DNA from: Marsupella aquatica
Taxonomy: Eukaryota; Marchantiophyta
Assembly: GCA_973895155.1 (NCBI GenBank)
Contig: OZ316893.1
Location: forward strand, 806,001-870,000
DNA: 64,000 nucleotides
Direction of reading: 5' to 3'
Part shown: one piece after another, positions 46,693 to 57,436 of the stretch
How positions within the stretch are numbered: position 1 is the stretch's first letter
Layout of the letters: the number at the start of each line of letters is the position of its first letter
Notes under the pieces: generated by a model
Told to the model about the DNA's origin: nothing
Databases searched by the model: none
Seen by the model: the letters and a program-made list of their open reading frames with translations, nothing else
Translations under genes and position numbers: made by a program

Positions 46693-47418
46693 CATCCTTT
46701 TTCAGAGGAATGCATCCTTCCTACTGATGTTCACACTCTCAGGAGCTTTATTGGGTTGTGCAATTACTACCGGATCTACATCAAAGATTTCAGTACCATT
46801 GCACACCCATTGTACTCTTTGTTGAAAAAGAATGTGCCTTGGACATGGAGTACAAATGCTGAGGTAGCATTTGCCACTTTGAAGGAGAAGCTCTCAGAAT
46901 ACCCAGTGCTGAGAAGACCTGATTTCAGCAAGGTCTTTGTGCTACACACAGATTGGAGTGCCCTTGGGATTGGTGCCATTCTGGGCCAGCATGATGAGGA
47001 AGGTAAAGAGTACGTCATTGCCTATGCATCTAGGAGCAACAATCAGGCAGAGAGTCATTATTCTTCTTATGAGGGTGAATGCCTTGCTGTTGTGTGGGCT
47101 ATCATACATTACAGGCCCTACCTCTATGGGACCAGGTTTGTTCTCTACACCGACCACCAGCCCTTGAAGTGGTTGATGACCAACGACAAGCTTACTGGCA
47201 AGCTTGCTCGTTGGGCGCTCATACTCCAGGAGTATGATTTTGAGGTAATTCATAGGCCTGGTGTGACACATCAAAATGCTGACACTATATCCCGCAGCCC
47301 TTTGATTGCCTCTGATGATCCCTCAGATGCACAGCAGGATTTTGACCAGGTTTCCATCCTGCCTACATTTCATGCATCTAGCTACCTATCTTGCTGTGCT
47401 GCCATGCTACATTGTTGA
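46693..47418 (+). pseudogene. RT thumb and RNase H of the gypsy element, RT core deleted
   Basis: The frame enters directly at the end of reverse transcriptase (DVHTLRSFIGLCNYYR..IKDFSTIAHPLYSLLKK) and continues into RNase H (VLHTDWSALGIGAILGQ, YEGECLAVVWAI, LYTDHQPLKWL, NADTISRSP). The fingers and palm with the YxDD catalytic motif are absent: the methyltransferase C-terminus is followed at once by the thumb, so roughly 500 bp or more are missing. A frameshift near 47400 leads into integrase. The RNase H acidic residues look retained. Confidence 0.85.
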
Positions 47419-48310
47419 CCAACCTGTGGTGGACATATGGGAGGACAGCGACACTCTGAGATTTCTGCAGCATGGGGAGTACCCCACCCATGTTACTGCT
47501 GCCCAGAGAGACCAAATTCAGCAAAGGTCCAAGCGCTACTTGTGGAAGGGAGATCATCTTGTGCGTTGCTTGCCAGACAGGGAAGTGGTGGTTCCACCCA
47601 TTCATGAGAGGGTTGGCCTTATCCGTAAGGTACATTCTGAGCTTGGTCATTTTGGTGTTAAGAGGACTTACAGCCTCTTAGTCCCCCATTATCATTGGAG
47701 AGGCATGCATGGCCAGGTTCGAGATGTTATTGCCAGGTGTGAGCAATGTGATAGGGTGAGGACTTCTTTCACATCTCGGCAACCCACACTTCATCCACTC
47801 CCTATGCAGGGCATGTTTTATCGTTGGTCATGTGATTTGGCTGGAGAATTACCCCTCACATCTCGGGGTAATCTCTCGGGGTATGATCATGATAGAGCAT
47901 TTCTCCAAGTGGATAGAACTTGTGGCATTGCCGGATAAGACCTCCCGTAGCACCAGCCAGGCATTCCTGCAACAAGTTCTCAGCCGCTTTGGAGCTTGTG
48001 CAGAATGTCTCACTGACCAGGGCTCAGAGTTTAGAGGAGAGTTCCAGGAGCTGCTTGATCAGGCCCTCATTGATCATCGTCGGACATCACGAGATCACCC
48101 ACAGGCAGATGGCTTGGCAGAGCGCATGGTTCAAACATGCAAGAAGGGCCTTCGGAAGATCTGCCTCACCAAAAACAAGGAGGATTGGGACCTGGCCTTA
48201 CCCTACATTGCCATGGGGTATAGGATGTCTAGACATGCATCACTGTCTAACTTTTCTCCCTACTTCTTGTTGTTTGGTCGTCACCAGTTCCACCTTCTGC
48301 TATTGCTGCT
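47400..48310 (+). pseudogene. gypsy integrase (zinc-binding and DDE core)
   Basis: Two frames joined near 47870 cover an HHCC domain (KVHSELGHFGVKRTYSLL ... RCEQC) and an rve core with the acidic residues in context: SCDLAGELP (first Asp), LTDQGSEF (second Asp) and DGLAERMVQ (Glu). Integrase inserts the cDNA into the genome. One frameshift in the core and another near 48290 mark it as a broken copy, although the catalytic residues persist. Confidence 0.85.
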
Positions 48311-48313
48311 CAC

Positions 48314-48880
48314 ATGCTTCAGGTGGTGGACTTGGATTCAGCTGTGACTTGGTCTGATGTGATCTCTGAGAGGGCTGGCCTATTCAGGAGGGTTATGCCC
48401 ATGGCCATGGAGAATTTGGCCATTGCACAGCACAGGGACACACTGCGTTATGCACACACACGAGGGGGCACTTTTCAGCCCAAGGTCAGGAAGTTTGATG
48501 TGGGAGATTTTGTGTACTTGCAGCGGCAAGCTAACGACACCCTGGACACCTCTACTAGTCGTACTATTCTCAGGGTTAAAGCTATTCGACCGTCTGGAGT
48601 GCTAGAGTTACAAGGGGCAGATGGGCGCATAATTGCTGACAATGCCAAGAACTGCGCCCCTTGTCATCTGCCTAACCTGGATCCCACCATTGTGACTTCT
48701 ACTTGGATTCCACCTGTGGACTACCCTTGCAAAGTGTGTTTGCGAATTGATGATGCTGACCAGATGCTGCTGTGTGACAATTGCAATGGAGGGTACCATC
48801 TTTTCTGCCTTCGGCCTGAACTTACCCAAGTGCCAGAAGGGTTATGGTTTTGCCCTTCCTGTGCTCCACGTGCTACCTGA
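48314..48880 (+). CDS. Integrase C-terminal domain with PHD finger (end of gypsy polyprotein)
   Basis: A 188-codon open frame starts in the post-integrase helix (RDTLRYAHTRGG) and an SH3-like segment (FDVGDFVYLQRQAND), as in gypsy integrase tails. At 48728-48862 it adds a complete C4HC3 PHD finger: CKVC, CDNC, YHLFC and CPSC with the conserved Trp two residues before the last Cys pair (GLWFCPSC). It ends 18 nt later at TGA. In chromoviruses this position holds a chromodomain that directs integration to chromatin; a PHD finger could do the same by reading histone H3, which is inference. All eight zinc ligands are present. Confidence 0.85.
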   Translation: MLQVVDLDSAVTWSDVISERAGLFRRVMPMAMENLAIAQHRDTLRYAHTRGGTFQPKVRKFDVGDFVYLQRQANDTLDTSTSRTILRVKAIRPSGVLELQGADGRIIADNAKNCAPCHLPNLDPTIVTSTWIPPVDYPCKVCLRIDDADQMLLCDNCNGGYHLFCLRPELTQVPEGLWFCPSCAPRAT

Positions 48881-48919
48881 ATTTTCTTCAGCCCTCCTTT
48901 TGGCTGTGGTCTGGGGGGG

Positions 48920-49096
48920 ATACAGAGGTTTACACCTCCACTACATACATACCACTTCATTTCCTTTTTCTTGGCACTTGTGAATGTGATTGGACTTTTT
49001 CTATGCATGTTGGTTGCTAGCAGCTTGCACATATGCCTTGCCGGTGACTTATATGTTTTCGATACACTATGGCTACGATACTATATGTCACGACAG
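48920..49096 (+). repeat. Segment S upstream of the right L copy
   Basis: This 177-bp segment (starting atacagaggttt, ending cacgacag) is repeated at 49456-49632 with only about three differences. It follows a G-run (ctggggggg) that would suit a polypurine tract. Confidence 0.8.
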
Positions 49097-49097
49097 T

Positions 49098-49632
49098 TGT
49101 CATGCCGAGGGACAGTGCCTCTTATGCACATCGGCATGTCCCTCGCATGCCCGCTAGGTATGTAGTTAGGGCTAGTGTACTACTTGAGTTAGCGAATGTT
49201 CTTATAGCAAATGCTAGGCGTTCTTGAAGCAAACGCGCTTGTTAGTGTGACGCCAGGACTTTGTTTACTTAGGGCATGTCTTTCTTTGTAGGTTTTCAAT
49301 TCTTCTTGAATCGCTGTTGACAGAGCTCAGACAGTGCTCGTCGGTTCTGTACACGGGATTCACACAGTGATTCGTTAGATGCTCCCGACCGATCTTGGCA
49401 TCCTGCCGGTTTTTGATTCAATTTCAGTACAATTGTTTCTCTTATGCCTTTTATTATACAGAGGTTTACACCTCCACTACATACATACCACTTCATTTGC
49501 TTTTTCTTGGCACTTGTGAATGTGATTGGACTTTTTCTATGCATGTTGATTGCTAGCAGCTTGCACATATGCCTTGCCGATGACTTATATGTTTTCGATA
49601 CACTATGGCTACGATACTATATGTCACGACAG
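49098..49632 (+). repeat. Right terminal segment: L copy plus S' copy
   Basis: L (49098-49455) is followed directly by S' (49456-49632). L plus S' together start TGTC and end GACA, an inverted terminal pair typical of an LTR of about 534 bp, which suggests the complete LTR is L+S and that the left LTR lost its S part. The alternative is that L alone is the LTR and S was duplicated around it. Confidence 0.65.
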
Positions 49633-50390
49633 GGGCCAAGTGCACTTGAAACTCAACCTCCATGCCTACTTGGCATTGCCTCCCTAACGAAGGCTTCTTT
49701 GGGAGATTGAAGGCGGTTTGGCTGCTATTTTGGGATGATTTGGCAAGCAGATGAGATACACCTCACAAACCCCAAGAATCTATGGCATCCCCAGACCCAG
49801 TTAAGCTCAAGAGTGTGTAATCCTCCTTGAGAACTTTCCAACACACCTAAGAAGTCTCCCCTTGGTGTTGCAACCGCCGCGGTTCACGACTTGGGCTCGT
49901 TCTTGGACCCCAAGCCACACGTTTGGGCACGTCACCAACTGGCTATGCTCATAATTTTCTAGTTAGGCGTCCGTAGGCAAAGTGCCTTAGCCCACTGTGA
50001 TCAGACTGACCTAGTGCTCATGCCTTGGCCCTCAGAACCTATTGTCACTCACAGTCCCCGCGCGGCCACACTTGGGTTAGGCCGTATTTCATGCCTTAAG
50101 CGTTCGTTATGCATGAAGTCCGTTAGCCTTAGGCCCAAGAGGAGCTTTCACTCAAACACTCAGAATTCAAAGTCCGTCTGGGGGGTCTGGACTATTGACC
50201 TTGAGTTCGACCCTTTCCCATGACCCGACCAACCCCAAACTAATCTAAGTCCTTAGTGTGCATCACTAGCTTAGTGCCTTGCCTTCGCTAGTGCAACGCC
50301 TCATGGCCCACATGCCTCTCCATGCTAAGTCCTCTCCAAATGGTCGTTCCAGGCTTGGACCATAGGAGAGCTCGACGGTGACTTAAATGT
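49633..50390. other. GC-richer flank right of the gypsy element
   Basis: No supported gene. It seems to be the second arm of the sequence at 40.32-40.80 kb that received the gypsy insertion. Confidence 0.3.
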
Positions 50391-50985
50391 TAAAGTAATC
50401 AAGTTCCACAATTTTTTGTCAAATGCTAAAGAGATTATAAATTTTTAATTTTATCTAACTTTCCAATAAGTGTGATATTGAAAGATTTTGTCAAAACAAT
50501 ACTAAAGAGATCATAAGTTTCTAAATCTTTCGAGCTTTCCAATGAATGTAACATTGACAAATTTCATCAAAATACTAAGAAAATTTATTATTTAGTTTTA
50601 AAGTGTGGAGCCAAAAGAGTTTTAACTATTTACATTTCTGTCAATTGATTTTTCCAAACTTGCGAACTATTGAAAAAGACAAGTAAAATACTGATCTATC
50701 ATTGACAAGATATCAGAATGATAACTTTGTTTCACCTAATTGTTTATTGTTCCAGAATTTAACCTTCTATATTTAATCCGTTTATTAGTTAACTTTCTTT
50801 TTCTTGCCTTGCATCAGCCTTGCATCAAACATCAAACATGAGATGTTGTGTTTGCTCCTTCCTGTTTGTGAGCGAAACTGATATGTTGTGTTTGCTCCTT
50901 CCTGTTTGTGAGTGAAACTGATGTGGCTCAAAATGGGATAGAAAATTTGGACGAAGGTTCCCATGGGGGTCAGAAAAAACTATTT
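50391..50985. repeat. Minisatellite and dispersed repeat copy C, without the solo LTR
   Basis: The units 'tttccaata/gagtgtga', 'tattgaaagattttgtcaa' and 'taaagagatcataag' match the 25-kb block. Past atttctgtcaattgattttt the sequence continues directly into ccaaacttgc...atactgatctatc, where the 25-kb copy has a 332-bp LTR. Near 50833-50925 a 41-bp unit (atgttgtgtttgctccttcc...) is duplicated in tandem. Confidence 0.7.
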
Positions 50986-53949
50986 TGAAAGACCAAATAG
51001 GCATGTTACTTTGAATTCAAGATCACGTCCACCACAATTACAAACGGTCACTTATGTTACCCTAATAGTTGTCGACATACTGACACTTATTCAAGTTACA
51101 ACTCAAGATCACGATTAGTGTCCATCACGATTAATGTCATTTCTGTTACGCTAGTAGTTGTGGACATACTTACACTTATTCAAGTTACTCAGACGAATTT
51201 CATCAACACCAAATTAGTGTTCCTAACACTAGTAGTGGTGAACAGTGCAGTGGTCCACCTGAGCAGGTGTAACTCTACTCCTCCATCCGCGAGTGTTTGG
51301 CAGGAGTGAATCTTTCGTTGGGCTCCTTGCACAATAGAGATTGCTTTAGGGAAAGGGAACAAAATTCATCCCCAGGATCCGGCAAAAAACCTTAACCCAA
51401 AAGAAAAGTACAATAGGACGGACAGTTGTTGTAGTTTAGGGTTTAGGGTTTCACTCAGACGAATTTCACCAACGTGGACAACACAGCCAAATATCGAATT
51501 TCATAGATACCTCCTTGTAGTAGCCACCTCTTCACAACGTCATCAGCCATGGACCGCGATATGGCCAAGATCAGTAACAGAAGAAGCGAGGAGACCTCTC
51601 AGACAGTGAACTGCCAACCAGCGTGACGTCCACCTGATGTGGCCAAGTCGCTACCCAGCCATACCAATCTGCTTCGCAGTCCATTACAGACTCAAGAGGA
51701 TATTTCCCCTGAGACTAGTACCTTTGATGTTCTACAGGTCAGATTGTGTTGAAATATGGCGGGTTCCAATTCTGATGAACAGGTAGCGAATTGTAACAAG
51801 TAAACAGCAGATACGATTTTCAGACATGTGATTGGAAACCGCGCAGGAGATATTGGAGGATAAGTGGTCTCCGGCTTATTAACGTTCTCAATTTTGACGC
51901 GACACATAGACTCACAGCAAATCCAACGAACTAGTCAAAACCACTCTATGTATAGCTCACAGGACCTACAGAAGTGTATGAAGAGCTATCATCCTCATAT
52001 AATGTGGGGTTGAATGAGGAGGGCATGCTGGGCACCATGACAATTTAAAACGAATGCAGGGTCAGGGATTAGAATCCCTGAAGCCAAGAGGGTCACTGAC
52101 ATTAGTTTGAAACGTACTCATGAGAGAACCACTATGCCTGACGTGTACTTGGCCCCTTCCGGACTCTGCTTTAACCCTCTCCAGTCCTGATAGGGTTGAT
52201 TACTGTAATGATTCATCTACCAATGCTGTAGCCTCAAGATACATGCATAACCAGCATCCTATGCTTGCCAAAACCTACGAGAAGAATGGAATTTCGATTC
52301 AACGGAATTTTGCACTTACCTCTCTTGCTCAAAGGGTCGAGACAAATGCCTCAACTCCGGGGGTACAGGCTTTCGTCCGTAACCGGGCAATTGCTATATA
52401 TAACGAAATCACACTCTTCCTGCGATTCACAATACCCACCCGCAAGCTCTGCCCGGTGCTTTCTCGTCTGTAACCTAAATGTAACCTAGTAGTCAAAATT
52501 ACAACACATCCATCTTCCTAAGTACGTAATTGAGCTCAGACCGAAAAGACACCATTATCATTCTAAAAGCACCTGGGTTCGTTACGAACGAGTGATCCAA
52601 GAATGAGACTTCGTGATACAGAGCCCCCCATCCTAGCTTGCTCTACGTCTCCGGAACGCTGGTGAAGCTCGCTCCGTCACATATGCGTCACCTATCACAA
52701 ACTATTCGCCTCAACTGATATTGGACAACCAAAAGTCATCATTTTGCCTCCGTACTGCCAAATATACACCATCTCAGACAGAAATCATCAAGAAGATCCT
52801 GCTGGACCGGTAGTTGCTGCGCAGGTGAACTAACTTCGAGAACGACGTCTAATCACACTGACGGCATTAACCCGTGCCTCACAATGACATCCAGCGGTAC
52901 TGTATTGGTGCCTCAACCTGAAAAATATTCGAATAAACGCCAAAGGCATCATCCACACATGGAATGATGTCCGTGTAGCACAAATCATTTGACTAAATAC
53001 AGACCACCACTAGTTTCCATATGCTAGAGAAGACCTGCAGGTCCTTCATTGAATTCGCAACCTAATAGATTTTCAAGCTTATACGGTCTCATATTATGCT
53101 AGACACGTTGAAGGATGATGACCTGCCTCTGGCAACGACGAAAAGAATACTAATCACCACGACCATAACCTTGGGGCGTAGTAAAGTACGCAGGATGAGG
53201 TCAAAGTAAGGACCTAAGGCTCCAAAACGGTGTGAATTGAGCGTACGCCATTTAATCCTTAAGCCGTAATCTTCAAACAAGATGAGCAAAAGACTAAAAG
53301 ATTACACAAGATCCTTTTATGTACAAATCAGTATACGAAATGGTCGATCGCCTCCTTGAAGTTGCATCCACTCTCTTGAGTCTGTAGTATACACGTGGTT
53401 TCAGCGTAGACAAGGATCTTGTCATCCAAACAAATTGGTAACACCTTTCGTTAATATAATAGATCTCTCCACCCTTGCTTCCACATAAATTCAATTTAAT
53501 AGCGTGTCCAGCTCATTACATTCATGGACTGCAGCGCCGCTGACACGACACAGACTCCCATAAGGTACCAGTGCTCAAAACAGGAACCCAGACAGGTTAC
53601 TGCGGTAGAACCTTTATATCAGGCTTACAAAAGCGCGTCTACTTCATTGACTCAAACAGCAATGACATCCAACATTCTGTATTATTAAGTTGACAACAAA
53701 ATAGCATACAACTGAGACACTAGACTACCTTCCACTTCTGATTTTTGGAATATTCACAAAGATAAGTGTTACTGACTGTCCTGCCTGTCATCTTCCACGT
53801 CAAGAACACCTTCCCCAGAAAGGCTAAGCGTCCGGCTAAGCTCAAGTCGATACTCCAAACCTCTCATGTGATAACCCAAGAGTGTGCACCTGGACCAGTC
53901 ACACCAAACAACCAACGCGTGATTTCTGATTCTATATTGAAAATTAACT
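50986..53949. other. Non-coding stretch downstream of the DUF760 gene
   Basis: No gene is supported. A short telomere-like stretch (two and a half TTTAGGG units) lies at 51437-51452. A 117-codon plus-strand frame at 52120-52473 has no domain features. The part nearest 53.9 kb may include the 3' UTR or a last exon of the DUF760 gene. Confidence 0.35.
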
Positions 53950-56900
53950 TCAGAAGATCAAATCCAGTTGCGGACACGCAATGGCCAACCTAGAGAGCAA
54001 GAGTCGTATATTACTGAAGCGGAATTCGCCACCTCCGTATCCCTCCAGAAACAAACGGAATACTTACCAATTTCCTGAGAAGAAATGACGTCAACTCCAT
54101 CTCGAAAAGCAGAGGCGATAACTGCACCTTCCTAAGTCACAAGTAACTAGCAACAATGTGCAGTCCACAGTTAGCTCTCTGGGTTAGTGTTAGCGAGGAT
54201 TAGACTACATACCAGAAAAGAAGCCGCGCAAGATAATCTCGTGAAGACGTCAAAGCTACTGAAGACTGGAACTGTAGTGGAATGTTCCCAATAACGTCAG
54301 CAGATCCATTCTCGTCCCAAGAGCTTGTCAAAGTACTCGTTCCAAATGGAGGCACTGCAGGGGTCTCCTTTGGTATCATCATTCCCAATATTCCTGCGAC
54401 GACCTGCTCAACTACTTCATGAACCTCAGGTGAAGGCTGAGATAGTTCGGTTACCTGTTCAGGCAAATCAAATCGTCAGTGTTAAGACTACTCCCAAGAA
54501 CATTACATCAAGAATGGGATTTTCTGAAAAAAATGGTGCTCGTCTTCTACCAAGAAAGTGTTCGTTGAACGACATGCGCCTGATAACTTCCGTATAGCTG
54601 CAACATACCTTTTCAGGTTGCAATGATCTTAGGTAGTCCAGCAGATCGTTCTTCTCTTGTCTCATCAGCTCTAACGATGACAGAGCGTTCCTGCAGTGCT
54701 CAAGCTCCTGCATAAGAAAATCGAAGAAAACCGGTCAGTACCTTAAGACCCTAACGAAGCACACTACTGTGTACATCCATAATGTCCAAAGGTCGGTGAC
54801 ACAATGACATCCAGTGAAAAACGGTGCACACCATTGACCATGTACAATTGCCAGGATTCTTGGAATTGACCATGTACAATTGCTGTGCAAACTTTAACGA
54901 GTTGTGCACCTGTCCAGGATGAGGACCTTGCAGGTTATATTGCCAGTTGAGATCAGATAAGAGGGAGTGCAATTAACTCTCTTCCTTAAAGGTCTATCTT
55001 CGTCCGGCAATGGAAAACAGCCACTCTGGCGATACAGGGAGGAGTGGAAAACCCGCACCGTGTGACAGTGGCAGTTCGACAGAACAACTTGTTTACTACA
55101 TTAGTTGTTAACAACCTCGAGGTCCATGCATGTTTACAATAAGATTGAAGACCTACACTAAATTTCTTCTGGACAAATAGATCACATCAATAACCAGCAA
55201 CAGCAACTTACTTTTGATGCAGCAGACAATTTGGCCTGCAATTGTAAAATATAACTGGCAGTCTCAGAGGAAACATCACCAAGTTCGTCTGGAATAGGAA
55301 CCTGCTCGTCGGCGTTTAATTCTTCAGGATCCACTTCCACCAAATGTAGTCCATTATCAGAGTGCAATGGTTCTGCGTGTCTGTCTTCGGGTCTAGGTGT
55401 CTTTAGGTCTTCAGAATCATTGGTTTCATCATCAAGCAAGTCCAAGTTGCGCTGTAAGCAAAGCCGGTATTCTGCATTTCGCAATGTGTACCTGCAACAA
55501 TCAGCACGAAGTCAATTGTACCAACTCAATCTGGAAGAAAATACATTCATTCTTGTAGAAGAATCTCCAAACATAACCACCAAGCGGGTGGTTACCCGAC
55601 AACAATCAGGCCCACGTATGAACTGTGGCGCAAGTACTCCCAAGCCCCAAGCCCAACACCCCACCCCACCGCCCCCCCCCCCCTCTTCCCCGCTACAGCT
55701 TGTCTACAAGTTATATCTTATTTTCTTCACGACACGTCGCTTCGCGACTCGGTGAACCACACGAAGGCAGCATTTTACACGATGAACTTCACTCTAGAGG
55801 ACACCAAAAAATCATCATTTGTTACCCTGTCATCATGGAAGATACAAGAAGTCGAGCAAGATGATCAGGTGGTGTCTCAATTGTGACTTGAAATTGATCT
55901 GAAGGAAGAAGTCCCAGCATCCCCGATATAGTTCTCTTCATTGCACTGGTGCTGTCTGGGGATGCATCTTTACTGATGAGACTTATATCGAGGGGTTCAA
56001 TTTCTCGAATCAAGCTCAGAAGTACTGATCCCTCCTGAAAGTTGCCAAAACATGCAATGAATGTAAGAGATGAAGGCACAGAACAAAGATGCCAGCCGTC
56101 TCCGAGGAAAGTTTGACAAATTACAGTCGAGTAACCGAGCACACGTACCGTACCAGTTTTTTCAGAAGACACCGGCACCACAAGGCAGTTACAAAAGTAA
56201 AATTAAATAAAATGCATCAAATTAAACTTTCTTCGTTGGGAAGACCTCATGCCGCAGACAATGAGGAAGAGTTGCAAGAGAAATGAAAGGGCGAAAATGT
56301 AAAAAAATTATAAAAAAACACTTAGAAGCAGGTTAACAACTGCAAAGGATACCCCTAACGAAGATTCGTAGTTTAAATATGGAACATTTAAATTATTTAA
56401 CCAAATATGGCTGCGGAAGGAATGGACAAAACCAATCGCTGGATGTTCAATTGGCGTGGTCGACCCAGCGAACAATTTCACACTAGGTCTACAAAACACG
56501 AATTGCATTAGACGTGAACTTCATAACTTCCTCGCTTATAGAAGGCAAGGGAAAGTAGTGGCCGCAGAGGTTAGACAACTAGTCATTTGCAAATGACAGT
56601 CATTGCCTACTTATCTTTTTGCAACCGTAAACCACCAAATTGCATCGTAGGATACTTCAGATATCCCAGAGGACTGATCTCAGTTGACCGCTTGCTTTTA
56701 AAACAGGCAGACCAGCGCCATAGAGGTAAAGAGGGATCGTGTTAAACCGATTCACCTCTACGGAAAGTTCTCCAGGGAGCTAGGCAAAAATCTACATATC
56801 CTAGGCAGACGGGAAGGCACGTCCAGAAAACATTGGCCTGACAGGTAATCGTTTGGAAATGGCAAAAAGATGGCCAGACAAAGTTGCCAATTGAGATAAT

Positions 56901-57436
56901 TGAGAAGTTGCCAATTGGCAGTTGTTTCAGACACACGGCACAGCGTTATCCTGCTGTGTCGTGCTTCGATTCTGCGATTACTAGAAAAATCGAAATGGAG
57001 AAATCGTTCCAGACCCAGGGTAAGCTCCTAGCGTATTGGAAACTGCAAGCATTCCTTCAGAACGGCATACCTTAATAGAAGTCTCATTTTGCGAAGTGAA
57101 GTGGACATTAGCAGGACTCTCACTGCTATCGGCACCTTCCCAGAACGCGCCATTTACTCCACGCATGAGACATACCGGCCCCCTGCTAAGCATTTCCCTG
57201 CCCTGCAATTGCGACAGCCGAGTCAGCGCAGCAGCCCCAGCCCCATACCGCTGCCACCCCGATCCCGTCCCGAAATGCACCGTCTCAACCCCTAATTTCC
57301 AAACCTCCGCGAATGCACCCGATCTCTGAAATCTGGTCGCGTTCCATCCACTGCAGCAGCCCGTCCCCTCGGTTCCTCCTCTCCCCGACGCCGCTCCTCC
57401 TCCAGTCACAGCTGCTCTCGCCAAACTGGATGCCAT
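53950..57436 (-). CDS. DUF760 protein with two DUF760 domains, probably plastid-targeted
   Basis: Minus-strand exons join in phase: 57436-57071, 56034-55826, 55491-55212, 54707-54609 and 54454-54213, then tentatively 53989-53950. Exon 1 starts MASSLARAAV and is Ala/Gly/Ser/Arg-rich without acidic residues, like a chloroplast transit peptide. The first DUF760 domain follows: LLSLIREIEPLD, SPDSTSAMKRTISGMLGLLPSDQFQVTIE, LARLLVSSMMTGYTLRNAEYRL. After an acidic linker comes a predicted helix (LQLQAKLSAASKELEHC) and the second, more diverged domain (LLDYLRSLQPEK, PSPEVHEVVEQVVAGILG, SSRDYLARLLFW). The order matches plant proteins such as Arabidopsis At2g14910, whose biochemical role is unknown to me. 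The last exon is uncertain: homologues continue with a VVGY..RN-type segment not found here. About 400 residues are supported. Confidence 0.8.

Larger units (their letters stand above)
40807..49631 (+). mobile_element. Ty3/gypsy retrotransposon carrying a C5 DNA methyltransferase and a PHD finger
   Basis: Direct repeats at both ends (40807-41165 and 49098-49455) start TGTCATGCC. The order is leader, gag, zinc knuckle, protease, C5 methyltransferase, (RT core missing), RNase H, integrase, PHD finger. The left flank ends gggg before TGTC and the right flank starts gggg after CGACA, a possible 4-bp target duplication. Capture of a DNA methyltransferase by Ty3 elements has been described in the charophyte Klebsormidium; the added PHD finger after integrase is not something I know. 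Numerous frame breaks and the RT deletion make this copy non-autonomous. Confidence 0.85.

Noticed and set aside
51437-51452. Interstitial telomere
   Set aside because: Only two to three TTTAGGG units occur, too few to claim a telomeric fusion or healing site; it merely fits a plant origin.
52120-52473. 117-codon plus-strand frame
   Set aside because: It shows no domain, splice context or codon signal and lies in unassigned non-coding sequence.
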